Below are positions 1 through 8,564 of a stretch of DNA of 63,508 bases, piece after piece. Source of the DNA: a bacterium (GTDB lineage: Bacteria; UBP6; UBA1177; JAKLFG01). The stretch covers positions 1 to 63,508 of the forward strand of contig JAKLIW010000016.1 in assembly GCA_022709425.1 (NCBI GenBank). The letters run 5' to 3'. Both the position numbers and the translations under genes were made by a program. The notes under the pieces are model-generated. The model was not told the origin of the DNA and did no database searches. It saw only the letters and a list, made by a program, of their open reading frames with translations. Position 1 is the stretch's first letter. The number at the start of each line of letters is the position of its first letter.

Positions 1-12
1 AAGCGTTCACTC

Positions 13-38
13 AAAAGAACCAGGGTTGGTTCCTTTTT
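13..38. terminator. Bidirectional rho-independent terminator
   Basis: The stem GAACCA/TGGTTC closes a four-base GGGT loop and is flanked by four A on the left and CTTTTT on the right. It can therefore stop rightward transcription from outside the window and leftward transcription leaving it. There is no gene within the first 193 bases. Confidence 0.6.
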
Positions 39-106
39 ATATCTCTCTTTGCTGCTGCTCAGTTTTCAATGAACTCGCTATGACCCGAAAGTCAAAACGC
101 TCGCCG

Positions 107-134
107 ACTCTAGCAGGCCGATTTTTTTTGTCAA
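107..134 (-). promoter_or_regulatory. Candidate sigma-70 promoter for a leftward transcript leaving the window
   Basis: On the minus strand a perfect TTGACA is followed by 16 bases and TAGAGT (4/6). No coding region lies between it and position 1, so it would drive a leader of about 100 bases that meets the hairpin at 13-38. What it transcribes lies outside the window. Confidence 0.4.
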
Positions 135-193
135 CTCTTTTTTTATCTTTTTTATACAAGGGGCTATTTCGCCGTTTTTTCTTCGCTATTTCT

Positions 194-2557
194 TCAGACA
201 GCAGGAACACGCACTCGCAAAACTACCTGTTTCGCCGTCGTATCGAACGAAAGCGCGCTATTTTCGGGAAGCGGTTCCTTCGCCACCGCGTCCAGTATGA
301 GCGATTCGACCTGCTGTTCCATCCAACGCTGGATACCGCGGACGCCGCAATGTCGCTCCTTGGAACCGAGCACAGGAACAACAGCGGCGGCAAAGGCATC
401 AGGATCGTCCACGGCGACGGTGATGCGATAGTTCTCACGCAAAGCAGCCAGCGTCCGATCGAGCGTGTGCCGCACCACTTCGCGCAGTTCTTCGTCAGTG
501 AAAGGGGCATAGAGAATGATGTCGTCGACCCGGTTGACCAGTTCGGGCGAGAGGAACTTTTCTATCTTGCCACGCACCTGCGGCTCATGGTCGTCACGCA
601 CCGCACCGTTGCCGAAGCCGAGCCGCGTGGGAGCGGTGAATTCCTCAGCGCCGAGGTTGGTGGTCATTATCACGATCGCCTGCGTCATGGCGACGGTGAA
701 GCCGCGGCTGTCGGTCACGCGACCTTCGTCAAGCAACTGCAGGAGAACGCCGAGAACCTTCGGATGGGCCTTTTCTATCTCGTCGAGCAGGAGCAGTTGA
801 TAGGGTTCGCGACGAAAGGCCTCGGTCAGCCGCCCCCCTTCCTCGTAACCGGTATAGCCGGGAGGCGAGCCGATGAAACGCGACACGGCGTGCTGTTCCT
901 GAAATTCGCTCATGTCGAAAACGACCATGCGACTTTCGCTACCGAAGAAATATTCGGCGAGCCGCCGCGCCGTTTCGGTCTTGCCGACCCCCGACGGCCC
1001 CGCGAGAATAAGCGAGGCGATGGGCCGCTTGGCCTCCTTGCGCGCAAAGCGGCGGGCGAGGAGTTGGACTATCTTTTTCTTTGCCTCGGCCTGTCCCTTT
1101 ATCGTTGCATCGAGCCGGGCAGGAAGGGTTTGCAGTATACGGGTGCCGTCAACCAGCAGGTTGTCGATCGGTATTCCCGACTTGGCGCTGATGAACTCCA
1201 TGAGGTCCCGTTCGGTCGCCTCCGGTTTCCCGGCGCGCTGGAGCACCGAGCCGAGCGTATCGAGCAGCGACAGCACCTTGTCGGGCTGACTGCGGCCCGA
1301 GATGTAGCGGTTCGAGAGTGTCACGGCGCTACGGACGAACTGCGGTTCGTCGAGCCGAACGCGGTGGAAGAAGGAGAGCGACCGGGCGGCGCTTGCGGCG
1401 ATAGCGACCAACGCTTCGCCGTCGGGCTCCGATACCGGCACGAGCGTGAAACGCCGTTCCATCGCCGGATCCTTGGCGATATAGCGTTTGAATTCGTCGG
1501 GAGTCGTCGCGCCGATGAGCGGGAAGTTGCCGCGCGCAAGGACCGGTTTGAGCATGTTGGCGACCATCTCGTGGGTGTCACTACCCAGCAGGTGTATCTC
1601 GTCGATGAAGACCACGAGCGCATCTTTCAATCGGTCGACCTCGGCGATCAGTTCACTCAGCCGCTTCTCGAGCGTGCCACGGAATTCGGTTCCCGACACG
1701 AGCGCCGAAAGATTGAGCTCCCAGATGATGCGGTCGGCGAGCATCCCGTCGCGCTGCATCCATGCAAGCCCTTCTACGATAGCGGTCTTGCCCGACCCAG
1801 CGGGTCCGACCAAAAGCGGGTTATTGTTCTTCTTGCGACCGAGGATGTCGAGTATGATCTCCATCTCCTTTTCGCGAGCGCAGGCCGGTTCAAGCTCACC
1901 GCTCTTCGCCAGTTCGGTGAGGTTGCGGCCGAACTGGCGGAACACCTCGGGAAGCGTCCCGGAGCCGGTCACTACTGCGGAAAGGGGAGGAACGGCATCG
2001 GGAACCGTCTGCTCCGAAGCGGAGATCGGCGCCTCCAATACCTTCGTCTGTTGACGTGGAGCGCTTTCCTTTTCTGCTCTGACGGGCGAGGTCTCATCGA
2101 ACAACTCATTCATCCGCGTACGGATACGCCGCGGCGGATTGGTGAGAATGTTCATGGCGCGCAGACGCAATTCACTCAACACCTTGAGTTCTTGCAACAG
2201 TTGATAGGCGATACTGTGCTTATCGCCCAGTATCGCGAGGAGCAGGTGGAGCGGCGCCGGACCATCGACCGGCCCCTGCAGAAAACCGAGCGCCCGCTGT
2301 TCGAGCTCTTTGACCGTACCGGCCGGCTCTCTGAAGGTCGATCCGTTGCGCTGGTGTTGCCGGGCCAAGTCTTTAAAAGTATCGGTCACCATATCTTCGG
2401 TAAGCATCAGATCCTCGAACAGGACCGTCACCTCGCTCGGTATCGTGAAAAAAGAGAGAAGGAAGTGGAAACTCGAAAGCTCCTCTTCGAGCGTCTGCGC
2501 GAAGTCGAGCGCGTCGCCGTACAGCGCCGCGAGCGTGTCGTTGGTCTGCGCCTCCAT
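194..2557 (-). CDS. ClpA/ClpC-like AAA+ unfoldase
   Basis: A double-ring AAA+ protein unfoldase of 787 residues. An N-terminal Clp-N-like segment is followed by D1 with Walker A GPAGSGKT and Walker B VVFIDE, then D2 with GPSGVGKT and LLLLDEIEKAHP. D1 passes directly to D2 without the long coiled-coil middle domain of ClpB. Between D2 Walker B and the small domain is RLGFG, at the place of the I/L/V-G-F/L loop by which ClpA, ClpC and ClpX dock on ClpP; this suggests a partner of a protease rather than a disaggregase (inference). An in-frame TTG lies seven codons upstream, but the ATG at 2557 has AGAGGA six bases before it and is chosen. It may be cytosolic ClpA or a ClpC relative; no clpS or clpP is in the window. 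Confidence 0.85.
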   Translation of the reverse strand: MEAQTNDTLAALYGDALDFAQTLEEELSSFHFLLSFFTIPSEVTVLFEDLMLTEDMVTDTFKDLARQHQRNGSTFREPAGTVKELEQRALGFLQGPVDGPAPLHLLLAILGDKHSIAYQLLQELKVLSELRLRAMNILTNPPRRIRTRMNELFDETSPVRAEKESAPRQQTKVLEAPISASEQTVPDAVPPLSAVVTGSGTLPEVFRQFGRNLTELAKSGELEPACAREKEMEIILDILGRKKNNNPLLVGPAGSGKTAIVEGLAWMQRDGMLADRIIWELNLSALVSGTEFRGTLEKRLSELIAEVDRLKDALVVFIDEIHLLGSDTHEMVANMLKPVLARGNFPLIGATTPDEFKRYIAKDPAMERRFTLVPVSEPDGEALVAIAASAARSLSFFHRVRLDEPQFVRSAVTLSNRYISGRSQPDKVLSLLDTLGSVLQRAGKPEATERDLMEFISAKSGIPIDNLLVDGTRILQTLPARLDATIKGQAEAKKKIVQLLARRFARKEAKRPIASLILAGPSGVGKTETARRLAEYFFGSESRMVVFDMSEFQEQHAVSRFIGSPPGYTGYEEGGRLTEAFRREPYQLLLLDEIEKAHPKVLGVLLQLLDEGRVTDSRGFTVAMTQAIVIMTTNLGAEEFTAPTRLGFGNGAVRDDHEPQVRGKIEKFLSPELVNRVDDIILYAPFTDEELREVVRHTLDRTLAALRENYRITVAVDDPDAFAAAVVPVLGSKERHCGVRGIQRWMEQQVESLILDAVAKEPLPENSALSFDTTAKQVVLRVRVPAV

Positions 2558-2584
2558 CGGGATTCCTCTCACTGACAACGGTTC

Positions 2585-2612
2585 ATTCTAGCGGTGCGAC
2601 CGTTTTTTTCAA
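2585..2612 (-). promoter_or_regulatory. Candidate promoter of the Clp-like gene
   Basis: TTGAAA, a 16-base spacer and TAGAAT (both 5/6) lie about 28 bases upstream of the ATG at 2557, between it and the end of the kinase gene. This suggests the unfoldase can be transcribed independently of the kinase. Confidence 0.55.
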
Positions 2613-2615
2613 CAT

Positions 2616-4583
2616 TTACTTGGCCTTTTTGCAGGCAGCGGGCGAGCCGAGCTGGCAGGCGCGCAGGTAGTAGTATTTCGCCGCCTTCTCGCCATCCTTT
2701 TCCCCCGAACCGCCGCCGGCGAGGATATCGGCGTAGCGCAGACACCCCTCTTTCGCGTTCAGTTCGCAGGCCCGTTTATAGAGTTTCGCCGCAAGGTAGG
2801 GATCGTCGACCGAGCCGACCCCCTTTTCCCACATGGCGGCGAGCGATATGCAGGCGACCGCTTGATCGAGTTTGCAGGAGCGTTCGAATATCTCGCGCGC
2901 CTTCATGATGTCCTTCTTGCCTCCCTCGCCCCCCGCAAGCATGGTGCCGTAGTTGGTGCAGGCGAACCCTTTCCCCGCCGCGCATTCCTTGTCAAACAGT
3001 TGACGGCTCAACGCGTAGAACCGTTTATCGCCCGATATCTTCGCCCCCTGATAGCAGGCGACCGAATAATTCCCGTCGCAGGAGGCGTCGAAATATTCGA
3101 GCGCCTTGCGCCGGTTCCCCGCGCGATCGAGCGCGAGTCCCTGCTTGAACAGTTCCGCCGGATCCCCTTTGGGCGCCGAGGCCTTGACGAACTCCACCTT
3201 ATCTTTGTCCTGCACCTTGCGAATGTCGCGCATCGCCGGATCAACGGAAGGGGCTTCCGACGGTTGTTCAGGCCGCTGCGGCACCGGTTCGACAACAGGT
3301 TCCGCTTTTGTCGTGGTTGGCGATTCGTTGCGGACCTCTTTTTTCTGCGCGACCGGTTTCGTGGGGGAGGCCTGTTGTTTTTTCACGAAACGCGGCGCGG
3401 CGGCACGTTTTTTCTCGGCGGCGGCAAAGCCCGGTTCCGGTTGCAGGGGATTTCCATCGGCGTCTTTACCAATGAAACGGAGCGCCTCTTCCGGTATCTT
3501 TTCGTTCGGGTTAGAATCGATATAGAGCTTGAGGCCGAAGACGACGACGATGAGCGTCGTTACCGCAACGGCGACCACCCGCCAGTCGGCAAAGAGCGCC
3601 GTGACACCGGGCCGGGGCATCGTTGCGACCAGATCCCTGCGGAACGATGCGACATCCTGATACCGTTCTTTGATACGGAGCGACAACGCCTTCAGAAGAG
3701 CCTTTTCGGCCTGCGCCGGTATAATGACGCCGAGTTTCGACGGCGGCTTCAAGGTATCCTCGTGAAGCCGTTCAAGCGCCGCGGGCGGCACCGCACCGGT
3801 CAGCGCACGGTAGATCGTCGCCGCCACCGCGTAGATATCGGTCCACGGCCCCTGTTCGCCGTTCTTGCTGTACTGTTCGATGGGGGCGTAGCCCTCCTTG
3901 AGCGTCAGACTCATCGACTGCGTCTGACTCGTGAAGGTGTAGCGCGCCGCACCGAAATCGAGTAACTTGGGCGTGCCGTCCTTGGTGAGGTAAATATTCT
4001 CGGGACTGATGTCGCGGTGCAGGAGATTGGCGGCGTGTATTTTGGAAAGAGCGTCGAGTATCGGCAGTATCACATCGATCGTCTTCTTATAGGTCGTGCG
4101 GCCGAAACTCTGTTTTTCGAGAAAATCACCGAACGAACGTCCCTCGATGTAGGACATCACGATGTAGGCGGTCCCGTGCTCCTCGAAGTAGTCCTTGACC
4201 GCGACCACATGCGGATGACTATCGAACTTCGCCGCCGTCTGCGCCTCGCGCAGAAAATAGCGCAGACCGTCACGGAAATCCTGTTCAGCTTTCTCGTCGT
4301 GCGGCTTGACCTGCATATCGGGCAGGGCGCGGCCCGCGACGTGGCGTGGGAAGTATTCCTTGATCGCGAGCTTTATCTTGAGCCGCGTATCGTAGCCGAT
4401 GTAGGTGATGCCGAAGCCGCCGATCCCCAGCACGCGGCCGATGATATACTTCCCCTCGGCGAACGGCGTGCCGGGCGGAAGCTGCGGACCGGAGGTCTCG
4501 CTGGAGGAGGCGGAATCGAAACCGCACTTCGGGCATATCTGTTCATTGCCCCTCTCTTCCATGCAGCGGTAACAGAGACTCAC
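2616..4583 (-). CDS. Membrane Ser/Thr protein kinase with zinc ribbon and Sel1-type repeats
   Basis: Residues 1-25 hold two CxxC pairs (CYRC, CPKC), a zinc ribbon. A Hanks-type kinase domain follows: glycine loop GIGGFG near 53-58, lysine K75 in AIKEYFP, catalytic HRD at 189-191 and DFG at 209-211, so it should be active. One membrane segment spans about 336-356. After a low-complexity linker, residues about 470-655 form Sel1/TPR-like units with regularly spaced cysteines (for example DASCDGNYSVACYQGA), like Hcp-type disulfide-stabilised solenoids, which would lie outside the cytoplasm. Start is GTG at 4583, eight bases after GGGGAGG. The combination suggests a sensor that binds something with the solenoid and signals inward (inference). 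The substrate is unknown. Confidence 0.88.
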   Translation of the reverse strand: MSLCYRCMEERGNEQICPKCGFDSASSSETSGPQLPPGTPFAEGKYIIGRVLGIGGFGITYIGYDTRLKIKLAIKEYFPRHVAGRALPDMQVKPHDEKAEQDFRDGLRYFLREAQTAAKFDSHPHVVAVKDYFEEHGTAYIVMSYIEGRSFGDFLEKQSFGRTTYKKTIDVILPILDALSKIHAANLLHRDISPENIYLTKDGTPKLLDFGAARYTFTSQTQSMSLTLKEGYAPIEQYSKNGEQGPWTDIYAVAATIYRALTGAVPPAALERLHEDTLKPPSKLGVIIPAQAEKALLKALSLRIKERYQDVASFRRDLVATMPRPGVTALFADWRVVAVAVTTLIVVVFGLKLYIDSNPNEKIPEEALRFIGKDADGNPLQPEPGFAAAEKKRAAAPRFVKKQQASPTKPVAQKKEVRNESPTTTKAEPVVEPVPQRPEQPSEAPSVDPAMRDIRKVQDKDKVEFVKASAPKGDPAELFKQGLALDRAGNRRKALEYFDASCDGNYSVACYQGAKISGDKRFYALSRQLFDKECAAGKGFACTNYGTMLAGGEGGKKDIMKAREIFERSCKLDQAVACISLAAMWEKGVGSVDDPYLAAKLYKRACELNAKEGCLRYADILAGGGSGEKDGEKAAKYYYLRACQLGSPAACKKAK

Positions 4584-4616
4584 GCGAAGAACCTCCCCTC
4601 TTCATTCAACGGGACT

Positions 4617-4644
4617 ATCTTATCCGCACCGTCCGCTTCGGCAA
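4617..4644 (-). promoter_or_regulatory. Candidate promoter of the kinase gene
   Basis: TTGCCG, 16 bases and TAAGAT lie 34 bases upstream of the GTG start. Both hexamers are only 4/6, so this is tentative. Confidence 0.35.
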
Positions 4645-4660
4645 CATTTTTATCGGCCGA

Positions 4661-6139
4661 CTACTTCTGTATCGTTATCGGGGTATAGCGGTTACGCGGG
4701 TTCCAGAGAAGATATTCGTCGATGCCGAGTTCGCGGAGCGCCCGTATCTGGTCCTCGACCTCCTTGGCACCGTAAGGGATATGCCCTTTGACCCAGAAGG
4801 CGGTGAAATCCTGTATCCACGGCCGGATGATAGCAGGGGTCGGTATCCGTTTGTTGCGCCGCAATGAATCGGTGGCCGACTGTTTTATCGTCTTGTAGGG
4901 ATCGGCGTCGGGGACCGCGAGCGCCGCGAAGCCGGTAGCATAGTGCGACGGATACATCATCGGACAGATGTAGTCCACCACATTCGATATCGACTCCCAG
5001 TACTGGCCGATGGCCATGTCGTCGGCAACGCTCGGCACCAACCCGAAGATATCGGCGCTCACATAGATCTGCTTGGGCGATAGGCGTTCGTAGGCATATT
5101 TGAGAAAGTTCTGTATGGCCTGTGGACGGCTCTCGCCCAGCGCGTTGCGCGTATCCATCTCCTTGTTGAGGTCGGGGAACCGGACATAGTCGAACTGTAT
5201 CTCGTGGAAACCCAGCTCGGCCGCCTCAAGCGACAGATCAATGAGATATTCCCAGTAGTGGCGGTCGTGCGGGGTAACCCACACCAGTTTGTCGCGGTCG
5301 CGCAATAGTTCGTTCGTCCCCGGCACCATGATGCCGCGGTCGGGATAGGCGAGCGCGTAGTAGTTGTCCTTGAAGGCGGTCATCCGCGCGATGAGATATA
5401 TCCCCTTCTGCCGCGCCTCGGCGATGAAGGCGGGAGTCGACTTGTAGACGACCCGCTTGTTGGCCGCCGGGAAATGCTTCTCGGCCGCCTTGCTCTTGAA
5501 CAGTATCTCGCCCTCGACGTTTTTCACATCGACCACGAAGGTGTTGATCTGACCGCTTTCGGCCATATTGAAGAAACGACGGATATACTGCGGCCCGGCC
5601 GAGTAGACGGTGATGTAGACGCCGCGCGTTTTGACCGGTTTGTTGTTCGCGTAGCCTTTCGTCTTCGCGAACGGCGCAAGATCGAGCGTTTTGACGAAGG
5701 CGAGCTGTCCCTCGACCTTCTTGTCGGAAAGATATTTCAGATCGACCCAGCCGGTGAACGATCCCTGTTTGGTGCGGACCGCCACCTGTACCCAGTCGAT
5801 CCCCTCGTTCTTCATCCGCTGGCCGGTGGTGGTCAGTTCGTCGCCGCGCTGGAGGATGTAGAGTTTCTTCCCTTTGGTCGATGCGATATCGCGCAGACTC
5901 ACCGCCGTGCCGCTGACATAGAGCGTCGAAGGCGACTCGACCGGTTTCTCGGTGCGCACCGTGTCCTCGTCGGGCACCGCGCGGGTCATCGCCTCCTCCT
6001 GTTTCCCGGCCGGCTTCTTCTCGACCGGCGCCGCGACGGGCGCTTTCGCGGGCGCTGTCTGCGCCGCGATGAAAGACCACATGAACAGCGCCGCCGCCCC
6101 GATCATCAGCGGCGTCAGCATCGTTACCCTTTTCCGCAT
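4661..6139 (-). CDS. Secreted SH3b plus DUF4015 glycoside hydrolase-like protein
   Basis: This 492-residue protein starts with a signal peptide or anchor (MLTPLMIGAAALFMWSFIAA) and a proline/lysine-rich linker. A bacterial SH3-type domain occupies about 75-140 (ALRDIAS-like start through GWVDLKYL). The C-terminal two thirds match the DUF4015 putative glycosyl hydrolase barrel: FVVDVKNVEGEI, IARMTAFKD, FHEIQFDYVRFPD, YVSADIFGLV and YICPMMYPSHY. The family is predicted to act on polysaccharide, and SH3b domains often bind peptidoglycan, so an envelope role is inferred. The ATG at 6139 has GAGGTGA eight bases upstream or closer. No substrate can be assigned. Confidence 0.8.
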   Translation of the reverse strand: MRKRVTMLTPLMIGAAALFMWSFIAAQTAPAKAPVAAPVEKKPAGKQEEAMTRAVPDEDTVRTEKPVESPSTLYVSGTAVSLRDIASTKGKKLYILQRGDELTTTGQRMKNEGIDWVQVAVRTKQGSFTGWVDLKYLSDKKVEGQLAFVKTLDLAPFAKTKGYANNKPVKTRGVYITVYSAGPQYIRRFFNMAESGQINTFVVDVKNVEGEILFKSKAAEKHFPAANKRVVYKSTPAFIAEARQKGIYLIARMTAFKDNYYALAYPDRGIMVPGTNELLRDRDKLVWVTPHDRHYWEYLIDLSLEAAELGFHEIQFDYVRFPDLNKEMDTRNALGESRPQAIQNFLKYAYERLSPKQIYVSADIFGLVPSVADDMAIGQYWESISNVVDYICPMMYPSHYATGFAALAVPDADPYKTIKQSATDSLRRNKRIPTPAIIRPWIQDFTAFWVKGHIPYGAKEVEDQIRALRELGIDEYLLWNPRNRYTPITIQK

Positions 6140-6240
6140 CGTCTCACCTCGCTATATATAAATGATATATCATTACTACATCATTCATGCACACAAGATA
6201 TACTTTCATATCTATAAAATCAATGATATGCAGAACTTTA
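6140..6240 (-). promoter_or_regulatory. AT-rich promoter region with a 14-bp palindrome
   Basis: This is one of the few strongly AT-rich stretches in the window. It contains the perfect palindrome AATGATATATCATT at 6161-6174, about 20 bases upstream of the ATG at 6139, and a second AATGATAT-like half further upstream (near 6222). It probably holds the promoter and perhaps an operator of the DUF4015 gene. No clear TTGACA/TATAAT pair stands out. Confidence 0.4.
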
Positions 6241-6277
6241 TTTTATGCGATAGCGGGGGAAAGAGAGGCGGCGACGA

Positions 6278-6865
6278 TCAGCCGCGTTTCTTCTGGGCGA
6301 ATTCGCGGCCGGCGCGGAATGCGGCGATATTGGACTTGACGATCTCTTCGCCTTTGCGGCCGAAAAGGAACTGGATGGCGCCTTCCATCTTCTCCTGCGG
6401 GATGTCGATGAACAGCGACGCGGCCCCCGCCATCACCATGTTCATGCCGCGCGAGTTGCCCGCCGCCTTGGCGAGTTCATCGGCGTTGATGATGATGTGT
6501 TTGGGCTGTTTCTCTATCTCGGCGATGACCGCCTTCTGGTCGGGATAATTCGGGATGTTGATGAAAGGCTGTGAGTTGGTGATGATCCACCCCTGCTTTG
6601 AAAGCCACGGGAGATAGCGGAGTGATTCCATCGGTTCGACCGAGAGTATCATGTCGGCACCGCCGTGCGGAACGAGGTCGCTGAAGACCTCCTTGTCACT
6701 GATGCGCAGATGCGACTGGACATCACCGCCGCGCTGGGACATGCCGTGAACCTCGGACTGCTTCATGTGGAGACCCGCCGACACCGCCGCCTGTCCGATG
6801 ACCGCCGCGATGGAGAGGATGCCCTGCCCGCCGACGCCCGAAAGTATGATATCGCTCTTCATCAT
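6278..6865 (-). CDS. iorB: Indolepyruvate:ferredoxin oxidoreductase, beta subunit
   Basis: The 195-residue product begins SDIILSGVGGQGILS, the nucleotide-binding opening of the gamma domain of 2-oxoacid:ferredoxin oxidoreductases, followed by SEVHGMSQRGGDVQSHLR, characteristic of IorB. With IorA it oxidatively decarboxylates aryl pyruvates (indolepyruvate, phenylpyruvate) to acyl-CoA while reducing ferredoxin, in the cytoplasm. The first ATG at 6865 overlaps the iorA stop (ATGATG) and has GGGAGG just upstream, showing translational coupling. A second ATG three bases on is an alternative start. It has the usual family length. Confidence 0.93.
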   Translation of the reverse strand: MMKSDIILSGVGGQGILSIAAVIGQAAVSAGLHMKQSEVHGMSQRGGDVQSHLRISDKEVFSDLVPHGGADMILSVEPMESLRYLPWLSKQGWIITNSQPFINIPNYPDQKAVIAEIEKQPKHIIINADELAKAAGNSRGMNMVMAGAASLFIDIPQEKMEGAIQFLFGRKGEEIVKSNIAAFRAGREFAQKKRG

Positions 6866-8466
6866 TCGCCTCCCTTCTTGTTCTTCTTGCCGAGCGTCTG
6901 GATGCATTCGCGGGTCGGGATGATGACCGAAACGCCCTTGTATTCGATCTCCTCCTTGATGACCTGCACCATCTCGTCGTGATTCTTCTTGAGCGGGTTG
7001 ACGATGCGGATGTGTTTCTCGTCGACGCCGAGCCCTTTGCATATCGCCTGAAGCCGACCCAGCGCGTGCGAATCCTGACCGCCGGTCATGGCGGTCGCCG
7101 AGTTGTCGAGTATGAAGATGACGACATTCGAATTCTCGATGACGCAGTCAAGCAGGCCCGTCATGCCGCTGTGGCAGAAGGTCGAATCGCCGATGACGGC
7201 GCAGGCGGGGAAGAGCCCGGCGTCGGCGGCCCCTTTGGCCATCGTGATGGAGGCGCCCATGTCGACGCACGAATTGACCACCTCGAACGGCGGAAGCGCC
7301 GCGAGTGTGTAACAGCCGATGTCGGCGAAGACGTGACCGTCCTCATAGCCGGTGGTCACGACTTGCTTAATGGCGTTGTAGGCGTCGATATGACCGCAAC
7401 CGACGCAGAAGGCGGGCGGCCGCGCCGCGACGATGGCGGGGGCCGGCGCGCCGCAGATGTCGGCCATGCCGAGGGCGCGGCGGACAAAAAGCGGATTGAG
7501 TTCGCCGTCACGCGGCAGTTCGCCGGTGATACGGCCCTTCACCTTGACATCGCGGTCAAGAAGCCCGCGCAGAGACTCTTCCAGCATCGGCTGACCGTCT
7601 TCGAGGACGAGCACTTCCTTGGTCTCCTTGACGAGTTTCTCTATGAGTTTTTTCGGCGCCGGGTACTGGCAGAGTTTGAGGACCGGATGGGGACAGCCGT
7701 TGGGGTAATTCTCCATCAGGTAGTTGTAGGCGATACCGCAGGCGATGATGCCGCGGCTCTTGTCGGCGCCGTCGATATAGCGGTTGAAGGGGCTCTTCTC
7801 CGATTCCTCCACGAACTTCGCCTGATTGGCGATGAGCGTTTTGTACTGTTTGCGCGCGATCCCCGGCAGAAGGACGAACTGCCGCTTGTTCTCGGGCAAT
7901 TTGAGCGCGTTCTGCTTCAGGCGCGGCTTAAGTTCGACACCGGCGCGGCTGTGGGCGAGCCGCGTGGTGATCCGCAGCATGACCGGCGTCTTGTACTTTT
8001 CCGAAAGTTCGTAGCCGGCGAAGGCCATGTCGTAGGCCTCCTGCTGGTTGGCCGGTTCGAAGATCGGCAGAAGGGCGAACTGGGCGAGTATGCGCGAATC
8101 CTGCTCGTTCTGCGAACTGTGCATCGCGGGATCGTCGGCCGCCACCACGATGATACCGCCGTTGGCGCCGGTGACGCCCGAATTGACGAACGGATCGGCC
8201 GCAACATTGAGGCCGACGTGTTTCATCGACACCATCGCCCGTTTGCCGCAGTAGGACATGCCGAGCGCCGACTCCATCGCCGTCTTCTCGTTGGCCGACC
8301 ACTGCCGGTGGATGTTGAGGGCGGCGGCATCCTTTGAATGCTGGGCATATTCCATGATCTCGGTCGACGGGGTGCCGGGGTAGGCGTAGAAACCGGAGAC
8401 GCCGGCATCGATGGCGCCCTGCGCTATCGCCTCGTCCCCCATGAGCATCATCACATTTTTGGCCAC
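6862..8466 (-). CDS. iorA: Indolepyruvate:ferredoxin oxidoreductase, alpha subunit
   Basis: A 534-residue IorA: N-terminal pyrimidine-binding domain (GDEAIAQGAIDAGVSGFYAYPGTPSTEI), a central domain, and a C-terminal TPP-binding domain with CVGCGHIDAYN and GDSTFCHSGMTGL...DNSATAMTGGQD. The C-terminal ferredoxin-like double 4Fe-4S motif of many archaeal IorA proteins is absent; the protein ends ECIQTLGKKNKKGGE after a VIIPTRECI stretch. An in-frame ATG at 8478 exists, but GGAGG inside that reading begins two bases later and lies five bases before a GTG at 8466. The GTG gives the family N terminus (AKNVMMLMGDEAIAQGA) and is preferred. Confidence 0.92.
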   Translation of the reverse strand: MAKNVMMLMGDEAIAQGAIDAGVSGFYAYPGTPSTEIMEYAQHSKDAAALNIHRQWSANEKTAMESALGMSYCGKRAMVSMKHVGLNVAADPFVNSGVTGANGGIIVVAADDPAMHSSQNEQDSRILAQFALLPIFEPANQQEAYDMAFAGYELSEKYKTPVMLRITTRLAHSRAGVELKPRLKQNALKLPENKRQFVLLPGIARKQYKTLIANQAKFVEESEKSPFNRYIDGADKSRGIIACGIAYNYLMENYPNGCPHPVLKLCQYPAPKKLIEKLVKETKEVLVLEDGQPMLEESLRGLLDRDVKVKGRITGELPRDGELNPLFVRRALGMADICGAPAPAIVAARPPAFCVGCGHIDAYNAIKQVVTTGYEDGHVFADIGCYTLAALPPFEVVNSCVDMGASITMAKGAADAGLFPACAVIGDSTFCHSGMTGLLDCVIENSNVVIFILDNSATAMTGGQDSHALGRLQAICKGLGVDEKHIRIVNPLKKNHDEMVQVIKEEIEYKGVSVIIPTRECIQTLGKKNKKGGE

Positions 8467-8564
8467 GGGTACCTCCATTAGGTGAACTCGATTTTCCGTT
8501 CGTCGTGTTACTTTACGCAGGTCAGAACGATTTTTTCAAGAAAAAAGTGAAACGAGAGGAAAAT

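Noticed and set aside
1..60. Minus-strand resemblance of CCTGGTTC...GAGTGAACGCT to the start of 16S rRNA
   Set aside because: The universal AGAGTTTGATC before it is missing, four extra T interrupt the match, and a hairpin with T-tracts explains the segment better.
26..2575. Long plus-strand open frame (849 codons) opposite the Clp-like gene
   Set aside because: Antisense to an AAA+ gene with all motifs; begins in a region without a ribosome site.
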